This document shows positions 28,025-40,214 of a stretch of DNA of 64,000 bases, one piece after another (positions within the stretch are counted from its first letter, which is position 1; each line of letters begins with the position of its first letter). The stretch is from Bombyx mori (Eukaryota > Arthropoda > Insecta > Lepidoptera > Bombycidae), in NCBI RefSeq assembly GCF_030269925.1, contig NC_085128.1, positions 312,501-376,500 of the forward strand. The letters run 5' to 3'. The notes beneath the pieces are model-generated. The model made no database searches and was not told the origin of the DNA. It saw only the letters and a program-made list of their open reading frames with translations. Made by a program: the position numbers and the translations under genes.

Positions 28025-28622
28025 TGATAGCTTATGCCTATGTATAGGTATAGATATATAACACAAATAATGTTAGTAAATTAAGTAATAATATATTGAT
28101 AGTTTATGCCTATGTATAGGTATAGAAATATAACGCAAATAATGTTAGTAAATTAAGTAATAATATATTTATAAATAATTGCAGTAAATACAATTTTAAA
28201 TTAAAGCCAACGTTCGAGCGATGACAAACAAGTATGACGCATAGTTGTTTGTCACCGCCTACAAAAGCCCCTGCGCCGACCAATCTCGATTCATTCTCTG
28301 TTGAGACGTCGGGCGATGCGGAGCTCTCTCTCTGGCTTGATACTGTGTATAAGTGTGGACATTGTGAATTAAAAGATAAGTATAATTATTACGTTATTAA
28401 ATAAATATTATTATGTATGTAAAATGTTTCTATTTGCCATTTATCATAAATAAATGAATATACAATGATTATTACATAATGGTATTATTATTACTCAATA
28501 GATAGATGTTCCTGATGAAGTAACTGTTTTGAACTATGCTTTAATATGCAATTCAACAAATATATAGTGTAGAATTGATAAATTGCTGATTTATAGGTTG
28601 TTGTCAGTTTAGGTTGCTATTA
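28025..28622 (+). repeat. 5' LTR, 598 bp
   Basis: Termini TGATAGC and GCTATTA are imperfect inverted repeats. Begins with a 72-bp unit duplicated in tandem (28026-28097 and 28098-28169, a few differences). I saw no difference from the 3' LTR. Confidence 0.9.
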
Positions 28623-28683
28623 TCAGAAGTGGGATTCGATAATCCATGTTTGTTAATTGATATTTTGCTTTTAAAGTTTCCAG

Positions 28684-29550
28684 ATGGATTTACCTATCTT
28701 ACAAGAGCTTCTGAAGGCCATCAAAGACGCAGTTTCCGGTTCCCGCCAGAACGACAGCGAGGTCGCTCTGCCAGTATTTGATCCAGCTAAAAGTGACCTT
28801 GGTGCTGAATCATGGTGCAACAATATTGAAACCCTCATCCAAAGAGTTTGTATGGAGTAACGCCGCAACAGTCGCCAAAGCTGGTAAGGCCCGTAAGGGA
28901 TCCGCCTTATTGTGGTTTGAAACATGGGACCCGGCTGAGGGTCGTTCGTGAGACAATTTACGTTTAGAGCTGGTAACTTTATTCCCTGAGAAAAAGAATC
29001 TAGCAGAAAAACTTCAAAAGGCAGTACTATACACGTCTGAAACTGCAGATTCTTATTGCGAGTACGCAAGAAAAAAAAAAAAAAAGGTTACTAAAGAATA
29101 CAAAAATTACATTTACGGAATTATAATTGACTGAATTAGTCTGTGGCAGTATATGCGATGTTAATGTAAAAATGGCTTCGTTTAACAGCAATGTTAAAAC
29201 TACTTCAGAATTAATTGCCCTATTTACTTCTTACGCGAAAACAAAAAACAAAAAAACAAAAAACAAATAAAAAAAAAGGCCAATAGACAGTAAAAACCCT
29301 TACAATTCGCAACCCCCGTAAGCGCTTTAAGACTGATTCTAAACCCGATGACATAAAGTGTTTTAACTGTGGTAAAATCGGTCACACCAAACAACAATGT
29401 TACAGTAAAAAAAAAAAAAAAAAAAAAAGTACCCAAGAACAAGGATCAAATAATGATAAAATAAAATTTTGTACTTATTGCAAAAAACCCGGGCATTTAG
29501 ATTCTTACTGTAGATATAAACCCAAAACGGACCCTTCTAAAATTGACTAG
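28684..29550 (+). pseudogene. LTR element gag with two zinc knuckles, broken
   Basis: ATG at 28684 (MDLPILQELLKAIKDAV). After 58 codons the frame stops; the protein continues in another frame with SALLWFETWDPAEGRS, an in-frame TGA, then NLRLELVTLFPEKKNLAEK. Two CCHC knuckles are intact: CFNCGKIGHTKQQC (29359-29400) and CTYCKKPGHLDSYC (29470-29511). Three A-rich runs (29068, 29236-29277, 29407-29428) interrupt the coding sequence. Confidence 0.8.
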
Positions 29551-29554
29551 AAAC

Positions 29555-29960
29555 ACCGAAAAATGGGAATGGGGCATTGAACAAGATAGAGCACGAAAGT
29601 ATGTAATTGATCATCTTACCTCCAAACCTCTTTTGACAATATTTGACCCACAGCGTCTAACAGTTACACACCGATGCTAGTGCTATAGGTTATGGAACAA
29701 TATTATTACAAGTTAGGTAACGTGAATAAGGTGGTCGCTTATTATAGTGAACGGACAAGTCCAGCAGAATCCATGTACTGCTCTTATGACCTAGAAGCAC
29801 TTGCCATTTTACTGATTGCAATGCAATAAAATCAACCATGCTGAAAAAAGATTTGTCACCTAGGGTAGCACGTTGGTGGACCTTTATGCAGGATTTTCAA
29901 TATGTTGATTTTCTAAATCGCAATCCAGTTTCCGCTCCTTCAGAACGGCAGCATTATCTT
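29555..29960 (+). pseudogene. LTR element RNase H remnant
   Basis: TDASAIGYGTILL at about 29670 and VVAYYSERTSPAESMYCSYD, then LEALAILLIAMQ, match the RNase H domain after a Ty3/gypsy reverse transcriptase. This lies only about 150 bp after the second zinc knuckle, so protease and the polymerase core (about 1.2-1.5 kb expected) are deleted. Confidence 0.8.
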
Positions 29961-31850
29961 AAAGTAAATTTTATTGAAGCCGATAATATCCGATAATATA
30001 AGTCGCGAGTCTTGGTTAAAAATCGCGCAAACAAACGACCCCGAAACCCAGACCCTAATGTCGCAATTGCAAGTCGGTAACTTAGACACTAACCAATATG
30101 TAATTAAAAATAATTTATTGCATTATAAAAGTAGTCCTGATGCTGAGCCGAGGTTGTTTGCGCCGAAGGGATGTAGATTAAAAATCTTAAAACTATTTCG
30201 TGATGAAAATTGTCCTTTGGGGTTCGATAAGGTTTTACATAAAATCCGACAATATTTTATTGGTTCCCAGGGATAACATCTTTTATCAAAAAAATATATT
30301 AACCATTGTCTTACTTGGGTTAAAAAGAAGAGATTCTCTGGTCCTAAACAAGGGTTATTACATCCGATCGCTAAAATTGCTGTACCATTCCATACCATAC
30401 ATTTAGATTGCACAGGGCCTTTTCCAACAACCACGGAAGGCTTTAAACACATTCTATTGTTAGTTGATGTTTCACAAAATTTTGTCTCTTAAAACCCCTT
30501 AAAACAGTAAGGGTCGATTCGACCAAACAAGGGTAAATCTTATTCTTAGAATAACTCGTCAGTTAATCAAGAGTAAATCAATTTTACGTTTTACCATCTA
30601 CAATTCTAAGGATAGTGGGCCTATTCGGAAATTGTTACTATACCGCCGTTGCGCACGGAATAACGGAGCTATTCCTAGAATGGCGTCAGTCAGTCCATCT
30701 GATTTGTCATTTCATAAATATTTATTGTTTTAATTTCAAGTCAACGCAATGCACTAAATTATTATTAATAGTCTGGCATTGTATAATGCAACGTTTAAAC
30801 GAAAAAAGATAAAACTACGCGACAAAACTTGACAATTCCCTCAAACAAACAACAAATAAAATTAATACGTTTGACAGCTAGATATCTTGATAATGTATCG
30901 AACTGTTTATTTGTTTTTTTGGTGTACATTAAAGAATTCTCTCTCTCTCTCTCTCTCTTACACTTCAGCTACTTTTTCACACTAAAATACAGCAAAATCG
31001 AGTTGACACTATGTATGCTTTTACGCTATGCCGTTGTACAACAACATTTATTTGCCGGATTTTATTTTCGTTCACCATTCACTCTGCTATTCGCGTATTG
31101 CTATTCCTAGCGCAAATCGGTTACGTGGAAAAACGACTATGGATTTACTCGAGATTAAAATCATGGAAAAGGTTATTCTTCGTATAGTTACTATCATTGG
31201 TAATAACTGATCATAGTACGAATTTTAGCTCTAATCAAATCCAAGACCTTTTTAGAGAACTGAATATCGAACACTACATGATAGCTACTGGTACACCTAG
31301 AGGCAATGGTCAGGTTGAGTGTTATGTGGCTACTGTAGTCAATATGTTAAATACTATGTGCGAGGAGCCGTCAGAGTGGCCGAACGTATTGCTAAAAGTA
31401 CAGCAGTAAATTAACACGACAGTACAAAAATCGACTGGTTTCACCCCCATACGTTTACTAACCGGTATAGAAGCAAATATACCTATAGTACAATCTCATC
31501 TAAACGGAATTATTAATGATGAGGATTTACACCCCAATATTGACGTCCAAGCTGATCGTGAAATAGCCAAACAGAGGCTACAAAAAATAGCAGAAACATT
31601 TAAGCAACGATTTGATCATGTTAGGCGGAATACTAAACAATACAATATAGGTGATTTGGTCTATGTTAGCCAGGATCATAGGCGTAATGATAAATTAAGA
31701 TCTAGATTTATGGGCCCTTACGAAATTCAATCTATCCCTCCAAATGATCGCTATACTCTGAAAGGCAACGGGAAAAATTACGGTTTTGGCCAGGAGAATG
31801 GGTTGATGATAATTTGTGATTGCTTAGATTTCAAGATTATAATTGTTTGA
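29960..31850 (+). pseudogene. LTR element integrase, broken by an insertion
   Basis: N-terminal zinc-binding segment around 30120-30300 (LLHYKSSPDAEPRLFAPKG). The first acidic residue is in HLDCTGPFPTT (30399), the second in VITDHSTNF (31199), and the third in GNGQVECYVAT (31310). The C-terminal part has GDLVYVSQDHRRNDKLRSRF-type sequence near 31650. Frame breaks near 30270 and 31780; about 600 bp of unrelated DNA lies between the first and second catalytic residues. Confidence 0.8.
30531..31130. mobile_element. Unidentified insertion (~600 bp) in the integrase
   Basis: Integrase reading is lost after KTVRVDSTKQ (about 30530) and resumes near TTMDLLEIKIM (31133). The block is AT-rich, has no coding sequence, contains a CT microsatellite (30938-30958) and two copies of GCTATTCCTAG. 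No clear inverted ends or target duplication, so its class is unknown. Confidence 0.55.
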
Positions 31851-32042
31851 TGATTATATTTATTTTTCAACTATATAATGTTTTGTACAACTAGATTGGT
31901 TTAAATTAAAGTTTTTTTTTTTAGGAACATAGGTTACCTACATAAAATGTTACTAAAAATATATACATGGTACAAAAAGAAATTGAGAAACTCACGTCAT
32001 ATTGTGAATGAGTAAAAATATTTGACTTTAAATTTTATGTCT

Positions 32043-32330
32043 GAGTACCGCTGGTCGGCCTACTATTTGGTGTCAATTATCTCACAGGCAGCGGGTGAAT
32101 GTGATTGACATGTCTATGTAGTTGGCATTACTCAATAATTTTTCAATCCGAGTACCGCTGGTCGGCCTTCTATTTGGTGTCAATTATCTCACAAGCAGCG
32201 GGTGAATGTGATTGACATGTCTATGTAGTTGGCATTACTCGAAGAGAGTACCGCTGGTCGGCCTTCTATTTGGTGTCGATTATCTCACAAGCAGCGGGTG
32301 AATGTGATCGACATGTCTATGTAGTTGGCA
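32043..32330 (+). repeat. Three tandem ~90-bp repeats before the 3' LTR
   Basis: Units start GAGTACCGCTGGTCGGCC at 32043, 32150 and 32246 and end GTCTATGTAGTTGGCA. They lie between the integrase end and the 3' LTR. Confidence 0.85.
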
Positions 32331-32533
32331 AGAATACTCTGTTACTTATTTAAAGGGGACCATCGTGTCTATGCAAATGGTTGATTCGACTTGTTTGAAA
32401 ACTTTTGACTACTTTCTTTTTTTTTCTGTGCCATGTATATTATGTTGATTAATGAATCGAATATACCTACTCATATATTATAAATAAAATAGTAACACAA
32501 TACTTCGAGGACGAAGTACTGTCAGTATGGCCG

Positions 32534-33131
32534 TGATAGCTTATGCCTATGTATAGGTATAGATATATAACACAAATAATGTTAGTAAATTAAGTAATAA
32601 TATATTGATAGTTTATGCCTATGTATAGGTATAGAAATATAACGCAAATAATGTTAGTAAATTAAGTAATAATATATTTATAAATAATTGCAGTAAATAC
32701 AATTTTAAATTAAAGCCAACGTTCGAGCGATGACAAACAAGTATGACGCATAGTTGTTTGTCACCGCCTACAAAAGCCCCTGCGCCGACCAATCTCGATT
32801 CATTCTCTGTTGAGACGTCGGGCGATGCGGAGCTCTCTCTCTGGCTTGATACTGTGTATAAGTGTGGACATTGTGAATTAAAAGATAAGTATAATTATTA
32901 CGTTATTAAATAAATATTATTATGTATGTAAAATGTTTCTATTTGCCATTTATCATAAATAAATGAATATACAATGATTATTACATAATGGTATTATTAT
33001 TACTCAATAGATAGATGTTCCTGATGAAGTAACTGTTTTGAACTATGCTTTAATATGCAATTCAACAAATATATAGTGTAGAATTGATAAATTGCTGATT
33101 TATAGGTTGTTGTCAGTTTAGGTTGCTATTA
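32534..33131 (+). repeat. 3' LTR, 598 bp
   Basis: Same length and apparently the same sequence as 28025-28622. Followed by CGCG, the target duplication. Confidence 0.9.
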
Positions 33132-33135
33132 CGCG

Positions 33136-35900
33136 CACCCAAATGTTTTATTATCATATTTTACGATACGTTTCAAGTGATTTGTGTCATAAACTCTGTT
33201 TCAGAATAGTTAGTTAAAGCCATTGTCTTAACTGTTGATTAAAATGAAACTTGGATTCATTTACTATGGAGTACTTTTAATTTTTCCGAAGTACATCAAA
33301 GTAAACTCATGATCAACCCGTAAAGATTTCTTCAATGATTTGACTCTATTGGGATGAGCACAAGTGAGCTCAGCGACCTAGGATAGTGTCCTGAGGATAT
33401 AAAATATCTAAGGACTATAGCTCATTTATTTGTAGTTTTATTTTGTATCGTTTGCATTGTATCAGTTACTGCAAATAAATTGCACGTTCATAGATAAAAT
33501 TAGACTTATAAGTTGCTTCATTGTCTGGTTTTTATTACACTCTTGGAATTTCAATGGCTACGAATCCGTAATACAACAAAATCCAAAAACCATAACAAAT
33601 AAAATAATATCTAGTAAATACCTACATCATTATTCCACCATCAAAGTAGCAAAATCGACATTATGTTAATAAAACAAACTGCCACAGGAAACCGCAACGC
33701 CAGCGCTGTAAGTCAAATGATTGTTTGAAAGTAAACCGGAGAACATTAAGACTGGGTAAAACTCATACCGAAGCTCAACACGCGTCAGCTTTTCACTTTG
33801 TCCGGGTTTTATTCGCGGATTCGAGACGATATCTGATTTTCGACAAAAGGCTATAAGTCAAAAGAAAAAAGCGATTTTATTTTTCATGTCTCGCGTTTAA
33901 ATTTGCACTTTTGAGAACTGAAGAATACTCTCTCTCGCGAGCACTGATACTTAGAGCAAATGTCGATCCACACTGAGTACCTACCACAGGACTTCGGACG
34001 GACATCGGGCATCCTTTTTATGATGGCGCGAATTCAATTACACCGTAGTGTTCTCCCAGAATTTCAACATAGCCACATTGAAAGCTTAAAGCTTACATTC
34101 ATTTTGTATACGAGTATTTTTATTTTATTTACAAAAGTTAATGACGTTTTGAAAATAAGCTATTTTTTTATTTATAATTTTAAGACTTGTCAAAAGCTAT
34201 TCAAGAAATAAATCGAATCACCAATAGACGAGAAAAATGTATTAATCTGATTTATCTTTTCCATGTGTTGTATTAATCTGTTTTAGATATATCCGTAGAA
34301 CTGCGAAAAAATAATAATAAAACAATGTTTTGCCTTATATTAGATAAATGAAAGTCAAGAGTTATCACAAGCTTTATTTTATTAGCAGAGAACAGTCTAA
34401 TTTGATTATAGTCTAGACGTGATACTCAGAATCTGAGTTCACGATGGAAAATTCGCGGCGGATTAGTTTTTGAAATATCGAAAATTTTAAGCTCTATTAC
34501 TATCTGAAAAGAATTAGTTATTTTTACTTAGGTAATTGAAATATATTATAAATTATAACAAAATTTAAGTATGGAAAAGTAGTCTTCTTTCAGTTTTTGT
34601 GTTTGCTTTATATATTAATAAACGAGGTGGCATTTTTCTGGAAATGAATTTATTACTAATTTGGCTTTTTTCTATTGAAAACTATCATTTAAGTTTTCGT
34701 TTTTTTAAAGTCTAAATCAGGGGATAAGCTTGTTTTACATTACGTGTTTCTTATAACTTATAGCTACGTGCCTTCATTGATCTCTTTCCTTGAAAGGGTT
34801 CACTCTAAGCCCTCTGTAGGTTCCTCCAAAAGGGCTTCGATAAGAGTTGTTTGAGCCAATCGATCTCACAAAACAACATTATCAATTTAATCATCAGATA
34901 TTTTATGTATTTTTTCTCAATGCTTTTGAACTTAAATGTAAAAGAGACCACATCTAAGATTTCGTCATGGTTGACGGGGTAAAGAATTAATAATATTAAG
35001 TATTGAAATGCAGAGGCGGAATTAGGTGTTTCATTGTTTTAAGCCCAAATCGCTCCTGACAAACGAGAGAGTTTTAAAATGTAAAACACAACGTGCAATA
35101 CTATTTGCTAACGATATTCAGTTCAGGCATGCTTCTGTGCTCTTCTGAAGTTAAATGAACGGTAAAGTTGCGTTACACGTTACATAGCATATTTTATGAG
35201 CATTTAAATTAAATAATTTGTACGCGGCTATAGGTTACAAAAGTTATTTATAATCTCTTAAAGCATAAAATAAAGGATACCTTCAAAGAAAGAAGATCAA
35301 TAATTATTCTTAGTTCATGTTCTGATTTACAGTCGACAGCGCATGCTAAGCAGAGAAATAGAGAGAGCTAAGGTATAAAGGTATAAGCTAAGCATGTTAG
35401 ATAAAGAGCAATTTAAAATTTGTCTTAAAAAGTATCAGAAAATTATTTGAACTTTCTTTTCTTTCGTAGTTTGTTATCATAATCCTGCCCTGCGTCCTTT
35501 AGAGAATGATTGAAGCAAATAAACTCGAGCTCCCATTCAATTCGTTTCTATTAAATATTCCTCAATGATTCAGATTTTTGGCAAGAAATATTCCACTTAT
35601 TTCTTTTTAATTTTCCATGTACAAATTTAATACGTTGTGTTCGAGCACATAAAGTTGCGAATTCTTAGGTGTTTTCAATTAAATTAACTTCATTTGAATT
35701 TAGTATATTCAATAAGGAGCGAGCACTGTATTTTTTTGTATACATATATCTTTAAAGTGAAGGGGAGTTAATAATATTATTAGTTCAACACAAACAGGTT
35801 TGTTTTCATGCTTGTTTTCACGCATATATTTATAATCACTTAACGGTATAACTAGTCCATATGTATTTCGTGAACCACTCAGTTCAAATTTTTTTATATA
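33136..35900. other. No gene seen
   Basis: AT-rich DNA without recognised repeats, exons or RNA genes. Confidence 0.4.
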
Positions 35901-35904
35901 GTCC

Positions 35905-36070
35905 GTGGGTCAAATCTCCTACGAGATCACGGTGTGGAGGGCGCGCAATTTTTATGTAGAAGCGTCAAAACATTCTACTGCAGCGACTGCAGCGATGGCG
36001 GTCAAAAATACAACAACATAAGGAACCTCAACAACGTCCTAGCAGGCGGACGCGTTGGCAAAAACTACTG
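35905..36070. other. GC-richer island, possible retroposon fragment
   Basis: CCTACGAGATCACGGTGTGG resembles the CCTACGAGGTCCCCGAGC start of the retroposon at 37384. No further match; uncertain. Confidence 0.25.
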
Positions 36071-37300
36071 ACTCTACGGCCGACATCACAGTCCGTTACC
36101 TAAATCAATTTAGAATTTAATATTTTGTCATTTTTTTATACTTTAGGGTATTAAATTAGATTGTTTGAAGTTTTTAATAGAATCGGGATGAGAACATGAA
36201 ATACAATTTAATTAAAGAAAGCTTAAAGTTGTGTAGGTTTCAACATCAATAATATAGTTCTATTATTGGCGACATTGCTCAGACAATGCAAATAACGTAA
36301 TAACCAAAGCGCGTAATACAATAATGACCAATGAAATATGAATCGGACAAACCGATTTATTAAACGTGGTTACGGCTGCATTGTCAACTAAACGTAGTTA
36401 TTGGGTTGCGGCTTGAATGCGGCGTTCCAACCCGGAGGCCCAGGTTTTAGACCGCCTGTTTGTGAGAGGTGATAATTAGAATACAACAAAAGGTAAATTA
36501 AAGCTATTTTGAGTTCGCGTGAGCTTTCTGTGGTTAAGTTTTCATTGTATGTCGGGTACGATACCATAGGTTATAAAGTGATTAAATTTTTGATTGGATG
36601 TCTTCGATATTCAAAATTGGATATTTTATTTTAATTTTTTAACCTTAAAAGGGCACAGATTTTATGATCTATAAAATAATATGCCCAGAGCATTCGTTGT
36701 CGTAATATTATTGGGTGCGAAGATCTCTTTATCATTTTAGATCAAGATCAACGCTGAACTGTTGATGCTACTGGCCAGCTTGGAGCTTGAAATCAAAATT
36801 AAATATTAGATAATAGATATATAGTCATTAAAAGTAGAGAGAGCACTTATTTCGCGACAATTATGGGAAAGATCTTGTAACACATCACACGTTACACAAA
36901 ATAACAAAGTCACTTACCCAAAGACCGTTCATAATTCTTTTTAACGCTACAATGACAGAAGAGTCATTCACACTTTGAAGATATGGCTGTAATTTCTCTT
37001 GAGGCGCGACTCCTGACTGACATTGGCATCTCCGAATTTAATTTAGACACCTGGTAGCGCTCACGGAGCTATACGTGTTTTGGATTCTAGAACTGACATT
37101 GGTGGCAAAAAGCTTAATGTGTTAGTGGAAACAATCCACTTTTCTTATTTGATTGATATATCAGCTATTTCGTCAACTTTTCTGAGTAACCGAATCTATC
37201 GTAGTTAATTAGTGAAAAATGATAGTTGTTATGTTCATGTTAACTGTCGTTAATTTTACGCATCTCAATTTACTAGCACCGAATGTTGGTTTAACTCACT
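36071..37300. other. No gene seen
   Basis: AT-rich, no recognised content. Confidence 0.4.
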
Positions 37301-37304
37301 TTTT

Positions 37305-37830
37305 TATTGTATGGATAAGTAAACAAGCTTACGAACCATCTGGTGTTAAGTGGTTACAAGTGCTAATGGATATCTTAATATGATTTTTTTTTTCGGGCCG
37401 GCGTCCTAACCTCCTACGAGGTCCCCGAGCATAAGGGGTGCGCGAAGTATGTGAGACTCAACGATCTGCAAGTGTTGAGAGTAGATCGCGGGCCCAAGGA
37501 TTTTAGGGCCCACCCATTAAACGACTCCCCTGCACTCTTAGACCCGACGTCCGATCTCCGTCCGGAGTCAGAACCCAGTCAGAGTAGGGGGGTTCCCGCG
37601 GTCAACACTACAACCAGACACGCGGTGCCACTCCGAGGACGCCCGACCGACGGGTCGTCGAGGCGATAGTCGACGACCAACGACGTCGGTCTCCGCGGTA
37701 CGGCGGCCCATCTTAATATGAATGCCACAACCCACCTTGAGGCATGAGGTTTTAATCTTAGTTGTATAGTATAGTGACTATTCCATTGTTCAAATCGCAA
37801 CACACCACTGCTTGGTAGCCAATTAGTATC
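37305..37830 (-). repeat. BMC1-type repeat, split by a younger retroposon
   Basis: Minus strand: GAACCATCTGGTGTTAAGTG to 37383, then after the insertion GCCACAACCCACCTTGAGGC and GTTCAAATCGCAACACACCA. Confidence 0.75.
37384..37709 (-). mobile_element. 326-bp retroposon with perfect 12-bp target duplication
   Basis: ATCTTAATATGA occurs at 37372-37383 and again at 37710-37721. Next to the left copy is a run of T, so the element ends in poly(A) on the minus strand. The body is GC-rich (CGGGCCGGCGTCCTAACC, GGTCCCCGAGCATAAGGGG). A relative lies around 48484-48930. It is probably a 5' truncated LINE or a SINE; I do not know the family. Confidence 0.7.
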
Positions 37831-38570
37831 TGCCGGAAGCTGATTTGAGCACCAGCACAATCGCTTTTCTCGATGTAAGTACACCGGACATCTTAGGGTT
37901 AGGCTGCGACCAGCTCTCGTTTGTTATATAACCAATTCTGGAAGTTCATGCTCAGGTGGAGATCTCACTTTCATCATCTTCGCTGACTGAGGACGCTTTT
38001 GTAGTGCAGTTTTCTGGCTCAAGATGTAGACCTTCAGTTATTGAACAACTACTTTATATTAGTTTATAAAATGTAGTCATAATATATTGTAATGTGCTAT
38101 TTATGAATTAAACCATACACATATTAGATATCTAGTATATACATCATAAAGTAGTTGTAGTATATCTAGTAACGGTGGATACATCCATGTATCCTCTCGA
38201 TGCATAAAACATGCGCCGCTTTCTACCACATTCATTTGAAAAACTCGACTTCGCCTTTTGTATTTTAATGAGGAGAGACAATATTTTTTTGGGAGCCCTG
38301 ACACGAGTTACTTCACTCGGGGGTTTGTAAAATGAACTAGCACTTGAGAGTACTCTGGAACTAATTTTAAGTTATTGATTAACGTTAGCACATAAGCCTG
38401 CTTAATCGCAGCGGGATACCCCTGCTATTGATTATATAAATTGTCCCGTGTATTTTGTTTGCTGCTTTAATTAATTCTTACCACATAATATTGGAGCACC
38501 TGCCAACAAACGTAAACTTTGCAGCACGCACACAAAATACATTTTAGCATATTTTGTTTGCAAAGCATCA
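37831..38570. other. No gene seen
   Basis: No recognised frames or repeats. Confidence 0.35.
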
Positions 38571-38573
38571 TTG

Positions 38574-38775
38574 TGAGTTCAGCCCACTGAGTTTCTCGCC
38601 GGCTCTTCTCAGTGGGTCGCGTTTCCGATCCGGTGTTAGATTCTGCGAAGTACTGCTCTTGCTAGGGCCAGTGTTAGCAACACTTCCAGTTTGAGTCTCT
38701 TGAACTCACCTACACCTACCTAATGAGTGAAACTGAAAAGGTCTCTCAAGGCTATCAGCATACATAGGAAAAAAA
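38574..38775 (+). mobile_element. Bm1 SINE, 3' part
   Basis: CAGCCCACTGAGTTTCTCGC, GATTCTGCGAAGTACTGC and CAAGGCTATCAGCATACATA, then GGAAAAAAA. 5' truncated. Confidence 0.8.
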
Positions 38776-39920
38776 TGAGCTGGATTTCCTTTTTAAATAA
38801 ATGGTTAAAATTTAATTTTATTGCCATTTTTCATTTTACCAACCTAAAAAAGGAAACCTGTTTTTAATTCCGACTAGTGTAGCATTTATTTCGTGTAGCA
38901 ATTTACATGCTACCGTTTTCAATGTGTAAAGGTCTTTTAGTCCCAGAAATATCATTCAATATGGTTAGGTAGTTTTCAAATTAGCTTCGATAATCTCCCT
39001 TTATATAATTTAACATAGACTAGTAAGACATGACCTGAATATTCGTATTAAGTTGTTTCTTGTCTAAATTGATTGATAATTTCACTAAGAGTTACATTAT
39101 TTCAAAGTCGATTACACTTTTGATGACTAGTTGGTAGCCGATTAGTGAATGTAGTACACGATGAGACAACAGTAATCGCTGTATTTTGTATTTATTTAAA
39201 ATATTTAAATAAAAGTACATTATTAATAAACGTATAGTATAAATCGTGTTAAAAATATCACGTTAAAGTTTTTGTTTGATAAATCACGAAGAATACATAA
39301 GTTAGTTATTTAGAAGCGGCGGGCAGTGGCTTGATCATGTCTGACTTTACTGCTGTCTACGAGCGACAGAAAATTTTTACTAACGGATGCGAAATCCGGA
39401 GGCAATACAAACAATTAACGAAGATAAAACGCAATAACAGCGGAACTGAAAAGCGAAACAATGTCGTGTTTTCAATTTCGTAGGATTATACAAAACAGAA
39501 TTCGTACAAAGCGGCTTTGCCCCACGTCATGTGTCTGATGCGTGTAATCCACTCTTCCGAGGGAGGTACGCATTATTAGAGCCTTTTACTTTAATTTTGT
39601 ACTTTTATATTTTGTAACGGCCGTATCGAGCTCACGAGTAAAGGAACTGGCGATCCCAATCACTCACGTTAATGTTTCGGTTGCGCCCCGGGACGACTTA
39701 GTTATGAAGGATTTTCATTCCACAAATCACTGGTTAGAAATTAGGTTCATAAAATATTCGAGTACTTGAGTACATTGATGTGAAGTGTGTTCAAGAGTAT
39801 TCACAGTTGGCTGTCTGAGCTGAGAGCTCCCATTACAGAAACAGATTGGTGGGAGGTGCGGTTAAAATACATGCTTTGTACAATCATTATGAAAGAAAAT
39901 ATAATAGGTACCTGAAAAGT
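38776..39920. other. No gene seen
   Basis: AT-rich, no recognised content. Confidence 0.4.
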
Positions 39921-39921
39921 A

Positions 39922-40024
39922 GGAAGCGGCTTGGCTCTGCCCCTGGCATTGCTGTAGTCCATGGGCGATGGTAACCATTCACCATAAGGTATACTCGTCT
40001 GCCTACAAGGTCAATAAAAAAAAA
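39922..40024 (+). repeat. LINE 3' tail (3013-type family)
   Basis: GCGGCTTGGCTCTGCCCCTG, GTCCATGGGCGATGG and GCCTACAAGGTCAATAAAA. Confidence 0.8.
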
Positions 40025-40214
40025 CCTAAGAAGTTTCCGTTTTACAACACAATGGAAACAAGTTCCGTAGCGGTAGCAATGCCGAACAAACTACTCACAT
40101 TAATGCCAAATACGCAGTGAACACTACAAACAAATGCACGACTCGTAATTAATTTGAATGCATTTTATCTAAAACATTAATCCTGTGGTCGCCCGAAAAC
40201 TAAAGTCAACAATG

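Larger units (their letters stand above)
28025..33131 (+). mobile_element. Ty3/gypsy-type LTR retrotransposon, internally deleted
   Basis: Flanked by a 4-bp duplication CGCG (28021-28024, 33132-33135). Two 598-bp LTRs start TGATAGCTTATGCC and end GTTTAGGTTGCTATTA. Inside, in order: gag with two zinc knuckles, an RNase H remnant, an integrase with HLDCTGPF, VITDHSTNF and NGQVECY, three tandem repeats, then the 3' LTR. Protease and most of reverse transcriptase are absent. Gag and integrase carry stops and shifts, and a block of about 600 bp splits the integrase. TGGGATTCGA at 28631-28640 could pair with a tRNA 3' end as primer site. It cannot encode its own enzymes. Confidence 0.88.

Noticed and set aside
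32043..32330. CRISPR-like array
   Set aside because: Three ~90-bp near-identical tandem units with almost no spacers, inside a retrotransposon in an animal genome.
37451..37884. Overlapping open frames on both strands (72 and 101 codons)
   Set aside because: They lie across a retroposon insertion and its host repeat; their existence reflects GC-rich sequence, not a gene.
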